Source of the DNA: Burkholderia sp. WAC0059
GTDB lineage: Bacteria; Pseudomonadota; Gammaproteobacteria; Burkholderiales; Burkholderiaceae
Assembly: GCF_002870125.1 (NCBI RefSeq)
Contig: NZ_PNEO01000013.1
Span: forward strand, 62,001-126,000
DNA: 64,000 bases
Reading direction: 5' to 3'
In this document: positions 61,062 to 64,000 of the stretch, piece by piece
Numbering within the stretch: position 1 is the first letter of the stretch
How the letters are laid out: each line of letters opens with the position of its first letter
Notes under the pieces: model-generated
Told to the model about the DNA's origin: nothing
What the model saw: only the letters and a program-made list of their open reading frames with translations
Database searches by the model: none
Program-made: the position numbers and the translations under genes

Positions 61062-61523
61062 CTAACGGTAGGGATCGGGAAAGCCGAGCGAGGCGAGCAC
61101 GCCGGTTTCGATCGACTCCATTTCCTCGGCTTCTTCGGGGTCTTCGTGGTCGTAGCCCTGGGCGTGCAGCGTGCCGTGCACGAGCAGATGGGCGTAGTGG
61201 GCGGCGAGCGGCTTGCCCTGTTCGACGGCTTCCTTTTCGACCACCGGACAGCAGAGCACGAGGTCGCCCGTTACCGGGTCGTCCGCGCTTTGCGCATAGG
61301 CGAACGTCAGCACGTTGGTCGCGTAGTCCTTGCCGCGATAGTTGCGGTTCAGTTGCCGCCCCTCGTCCTCGTCGACGAAGCGCACGGTCAGCTCGGCGTC
61401 GGCGAATAGCGCGGCTTTCACCCAGGCCGAGACGGTCGCGCGCGGCAGCGCCGCCTTGTGCGAGGCGAACGCCTTCGCGGCGGGGAACTGCACGGTCAGC
61501 TTCAGTTTCGGGGCGCGGGCCAT
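61062..61523 (-). CDS. ybeY: Endoribonuclease YbeY
   Basis: This 153-residue metalloprotein acts in 16S rRNA 3'-end maturation and ribosome quality control. The zinc site [20 protein letters not shown] near residue 111 has the three-His H-x3-H-x5-H pattern. [27 protein letters not shown] near 48 is the standard YbeY middle segment ([19 protein letters not shown]). The last part, [19 protein letters not shown], matches the family C-terminus. It begins 27 bases after phoH. Length is normal. Confidence 0.96.
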   Translation of the reverse strand: MARAPKLKLTVQFPAAKAFASHKAALPRATVSAWVKAALFADAELTVRFVDEDEGRQLNRNYRGKDYATNVLTFAYAQSADDPVTGDLVLCCPVVEKEAVEQGKPLAAHYAHLLVHGTLHAQGYDHEDPEEAEEMESIETGVLASLGFPDPYR

Positions 61524-61550
61524 GGGCGTCGGGCGTCGTTGGAATCGCGT

Positions 61551-62657
61551 TCAGCGCGTCTCGCCGCCGTCCTTCTTCGTGTGCGCGTCGTAGGCCTCGA
61601 CGATGCGCGCGACGAGCGGATGGCGCACCACGTCGGCGCTCGTGAAGTGCGTCGTCGCGATGCCGCGCACGTTCGTGAGCACCTGCTGCGCCTCGATGAG
61701 CCCGCTCTTGTGGCCGCGCGGCAGGTCCACCTGGGTGGTGTCGCCCGTCACGACGGCCTTCGAGCCGAAGCCGATGCGCGTGAGGAACATCTTCATCTGT
61801 TCGGGCGTCGTGTTCTGCGCCTCGTCGAGGATGATGAACGCGTGGTTCAGCGTGCGGCCGCGCATGTAGGCGAGCGGCGCGATCTCGATCATCTGGCGCT
61901 CGAACATCTTCGCGGTCTTGTCGAAGCCGAGCAGGTCGTAGAGCGCGTCGTAGAGCGGGCGCAGATACGGGTCCACCTTCTGCGCGAGGTCGCCGGGCAG
62001 GAAGCCGAGCCGCTCGCCGGCCTCGACGGCCGGGCGCGTGAGCACGATGCGCTTGACCTGGTCGCGCTCCAGCGCGTCGACGGCGCAGGCCACCGCGAGG
62101 TACGTCTTGCCGGTGCCGGCCGGGCCGACGCCGAAAGTCACGTCGTGCGAGACGATCTGCCTGAGGTACTCGCGCTGCGCCGGCGTGCGGCCGCGCAGGT
62201 CGGCGCGCCGCGTGTAGAGCTTCGGCCCCTGTTCCTCGGGGTTCTCGTCGTCGTGGGCGGGCTCGTCGAACGGGCGGTCGGAATCGACGCGAAAATGCGG
62301 CCCGGAAGCCTCGTCGCCGTTGCCGGAATGCCGCGTCTCGACGAGCGCGAGCTGGATGTCGTCGACCGAAAGCGGTTCGCGCGCCTGGTTGTAGAAATTC
62401 TCGAGCGCCGTCATCGCGAGCTTCGCGCCGCGCCCGCGGATCGCGATGCGATGGCCGCGGCGCGAGAGCGTGACGTCGAGTGCCTGTTCGATCTGCCGCA
62501 GGTTTTCGTCGAGCGGGCCGCACAGGTTCGCAAGCCGCGCGTTGTCGTCGCGCGGCGCGGTGAATTCCAGATGCTGCTGGGTCGTCTTCAAGGTGTCAGT
62601 TGGATTCCGGTCGGGGACGGAGGGCGCACGCGCCGCCCGGGCGGCGCGTTTCGTCAT
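61551..62657 (-). CDS. PhoH-family P-loop ATPase (YbeZ)
   Basis: This 368-residue protein, if started at the ATG at 62657; a TTG at 62591 directly before KTTQQHLEF would give 346 residues and the conserved N-terminus, and cannot be excluded. A KH-like first domain is followed by the PhoH ATPase: Walker A VGPAGTGKTYLAVA near residue 165, Walker B IILDEAQNTTPEQMKMFLTR near 263 (IILDEAQN), and the arginine segment VTGDTTQVDLPRG near 290. PhoH/YbeZ interacts with YbeY and is thought to help in RNA metabolism. It lies between miaB and ybeY. Confidence 0.95.
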   Translation of the reverse strand: MTKRAARAARAPSVPDRNPTDTLKTTQQHLEFTAPRDDNARLANLCGPLDENLRQIEQALDVTLSRRGHRIAIRGRGAKLAMTALENFYNQAREPLSVDDIQLALVETRHSGNGDEASGPHFRVDSDRPFDEPAHDDENPEEQGPKLYTRRADLRGRTPAQREYLRQIVSHDVTFGVGPAGTGKTYLAVACAVDALERDQVKRIVLTRPAVEAGERLGFLPGDLAQKVDPYLRPLYDALYDLLGFDKTAKMFERQMIEIAPLAYMRGRTLNHAFIILDEAQNTTPEQMKMFLTRIGFGSKAVVTGDTTQVDLPRGHKSGLIEAQQVLTNVRGIATTHFTSADVVRHPLVARIVEAYDAHTKKDGGETR

Positions 62658-62710
62658 TGTCCCACGGGTTGCGGCGGCGCGGCTTCGACGCGGGACCACC
62701 GGCCGGCGCG

Positions 62711-64000
62711 TCAGTGCGCGAGCGCCGGCGCGGCGTCCTCGTCGCGCGCGAGCACGAGTTCGCCGCGCAACGAGTGCGGGTACGCGTGGCCGATCTTCAC
62801 GTCGACCATCTGGCCGATCAGCCGCGCGTGCGAGGCGACGGGCGCGGGGAAGTTCACGACGCGGTTGTTCCCGGTGCGGCCCGCGAGCTCGGTCGGGTCC
62901 TTGCGCGACGGGCCCTCGACGAGAATGCGCTCGACTTTGCCGACCATCGACTGGCTGATGCGCGCGACGTTTTCCTCGATCGTCGCCTGCAGGTGCTGCA
63001 GGCGCTTGAGTTTCACCTCGCGCGGCGTGTCGTCGGCGAGGTTCGCGGCGGGCGTGCCGGGGCGCGGGCTGTAGATGAACGAGAAGCTCGTGTCGTAGCC
63101 CATCTCCTCGACGAGCGCCATCGTCTTCGCGAAGTCTTCCCCGGTCTCGCCGGGGAAGCCGACGATGATGTCGGTCGAGAGCGAGAGGTCGGGCCGGATC
63201 GCGCGCAGGCGGCGGATCACCGACTTGTATTCGAGCACCGTGTAGCCGCGCTTCATGGCCATCAGCACGCGATCCGAGCCGTGCTGCACGGGCAGGTGCA
63301 GGTGGCTCACGAGCTTGGGCACTTTCGCGTAGACGTCGATGAGGCGCTGCGTGAACTCCTTCGGATGCGAGGTCGTGTAGCGGATGCGTTCGATGCCGGG
63401 AATGTCGGCGACGTACTCGATCAGCGTCGCGAAGTCCGCGATCTCGTGCGCGTCGGCGGCGAGCGCGCCGCCGATTCTCCCGCGATAGGCATTGACGTTC
63501 TGGCCGAGCAGCGTGACTTCGCGCACGCCCTGGTCGGCGAGACCGGCGATTTCGGTCAGCACGTCGTCGAGCGGGCGCGAGACTTCCTCGCCGCGCGTGT
63601 AGGGCACGACGCAGTAGCTGCAGTACTTGCTGCAGCCTTCCATGATCGAGACGAACGCGCTCGGCCCCTCGACGCGCGCGGGCGGCAGATGGTCGAACTT
63701 CTCGATTTCGGGGAACGTGATGTCGACCTGCGGACGACCGCTCGCGCGGCGCGCGTCGATCATCTGCGGCAGGCGGTGCAGCGTCTGCGGGCCGAACACG
63801 AGGTCGACGTAGGGCGCACGCGCGACGATGGCCGCGCCTTCCTGGCTGGCGACGCAGCCGCCCACGCCGATCAGCAGGTTCGGGTTCGCTTCCTTCAGCT
63901 CGCGCACGCGGCCGAGGTCGGAAAAGACCTTTTCCTGGGCCTTTTCGCGCACCGAGCAGGTGTTGAACAGGATGACGTCCGCGTCTTCGGGCGTGTCGGT
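62711..64000 (-). CDS. miaB: tRNA-2-methylthio-N6-dimethylallyladenosine synthase (5' end cut by window)
   Basis: At least 429 codons run from the right edge to the stop at 62711; the beginning lies outside. The radical-SAM site is [20 protein letters not shown], with the three Cys that hold the SAM cluster, and two of the N-terminal cluster Cys appear in [11 protein letters not shown] (at the edge) and [34 protein letters not shown] and [10 protein letters not shown] are MiaB signatures. The C-terminal TRAM domain (about the last 65 residues, [13 protein letters not shown]) binds RNA. MiaB adds methylthio to i6A37 in tRNAs. It heads the phoH-ybeY group, 53 bases upstream. Confidence 0.96.
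   Translation of the reverse strand, partial: TDTPEDADVILFNTCSVREKAQEKVFSDLGRVRELKEANPNLLIGVGGCVASQEGAAIVARAPYVDLVFGPQTLHRLPQMIDARRASGRPQVDITFPEIEKFDHLPPARVEGPSAFVSIMEGCSKYCSYCVVPYTRGEEVSRPLDDVLTEIAGLADQGVREVTLLGQNVNAYRGRIGGALAADAHEIADFATLIEYVADIPGIERIRYTTSHPKEFTQRLIDVYAKVPKLVSHLHLPVQHGSDRVLMAMKRGYTVLEYKSVIRRLRAIRPDLSLSTDIIVGFPGETGEDFAKTMALVEEMGYDTSFSFIYSPRPGTPAANLADDTPREVKLKRLQHLQATIEENVARISQSMVGKVERILVEGPSRKDPTELAGRTGNNRVVNFPAPVASHARLIGQMVDVKIGHAYPHSLRGELVLARDEDAAPALAH

Overview
The window is ordinary chromosomal backbone of a very GC-rich betaproteobacterium, almost certainly of the family Burkholderiaceae (Burkholderia, Paraburkholderia, Trinickia and relatives). Family-typical gene orders support this: accC-accB-aroQ-TlpA-mpl, HIT-DUF971-ubiE-ubiJ-ubiB-fmdB-DUF502-aspS-nudB, amgK-murU divergent from lptD-surA-pdxA-rsmA, and miaB-phoH-ybeY-corC-lnt-glyQ-glyS-gmhB-plsC. 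About 54 coding genes or gene remnants are packed tightly on both strands. I see no tRNA, rRNA, CRISPR array, prophage, insertion sequence or integron.

Layout. 1-5103 (minus strand): an MJ0042 zinc-ribbon protein cut by the edge, prmA, the acetyl-CoA carboxylase pair accC/accB, aroQ, a periplasmic thioredoxin and a nucleotidyltransferase-like protein of unknown role. 5281-11301 (plus): mpl, an alpha/beta hydrolase, an RNase II-type exonuclease, aroE and mtgA. 11391-14686 (minus): queF, a cytosolic 5'-nucleotidase and ilvA. 15186-26614 (plus): a 1344-residue flavin/iron-sulfur oxidoreductase, HIT and DUF971 proteins, the ubiE-ubiJ-ubiB ubiquinone block, fmdB, a DUF502 membrane protein and aspS. 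26772-34826 (plus): nudB, a decayed cardiolipin synthase (clsB), a TetR regulator, then a beta-oxidation operon (acyl-CoA dehydrogenase, fused hydroxyacyl-CoA dehydrogenase/hydratase, thiolase) ending in an internally deleted enoyl-CoA hydratase. 34811-41737: fdhD, a nitrate-reductase-associated protein, a PAS-GGDEF-EAL sensor, an acyl-CoA thioesterase and an Atm1-type exporter. 41845-51428: murU/amgK, lptD-surA-pdxA-rsmA, panE and gloA. 51605-64000 (minus): ygjP, plsC, gmhB, glyS/glyQ, lnt, corC, a ChaC-like enzyme, ybeY, phoH and miaB (cut by the edge).

How the genes work together. Envelope building and recycling dominate: mpl, amgK/murU and mtgA for peptidoglycan; lptD, surA, gmhB, lnt and plsC for the outer membrane and lipids. 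A second theme is fatty acids: carboxylase at the left, beta-oxidation under a probable TetR repressor in the middle, thioesterase and PlsC to the right. A third is RNA and translation: prmA, rsmA, queF, aspS, glyQS, ybeY and miaB.

I did not find a convincing undescribed system. The most informative non-routine observations are the two gene remnants flanking the beta-oxidation operon (clsB at 27324-28062 and the hydratase at 34491-34826), a perfect palindrome upstream of the TetR gene, residues marking AspRS as non-discriminating, and a conserved nucleotidyltransferase-like protein with an altered metal-binding motif.
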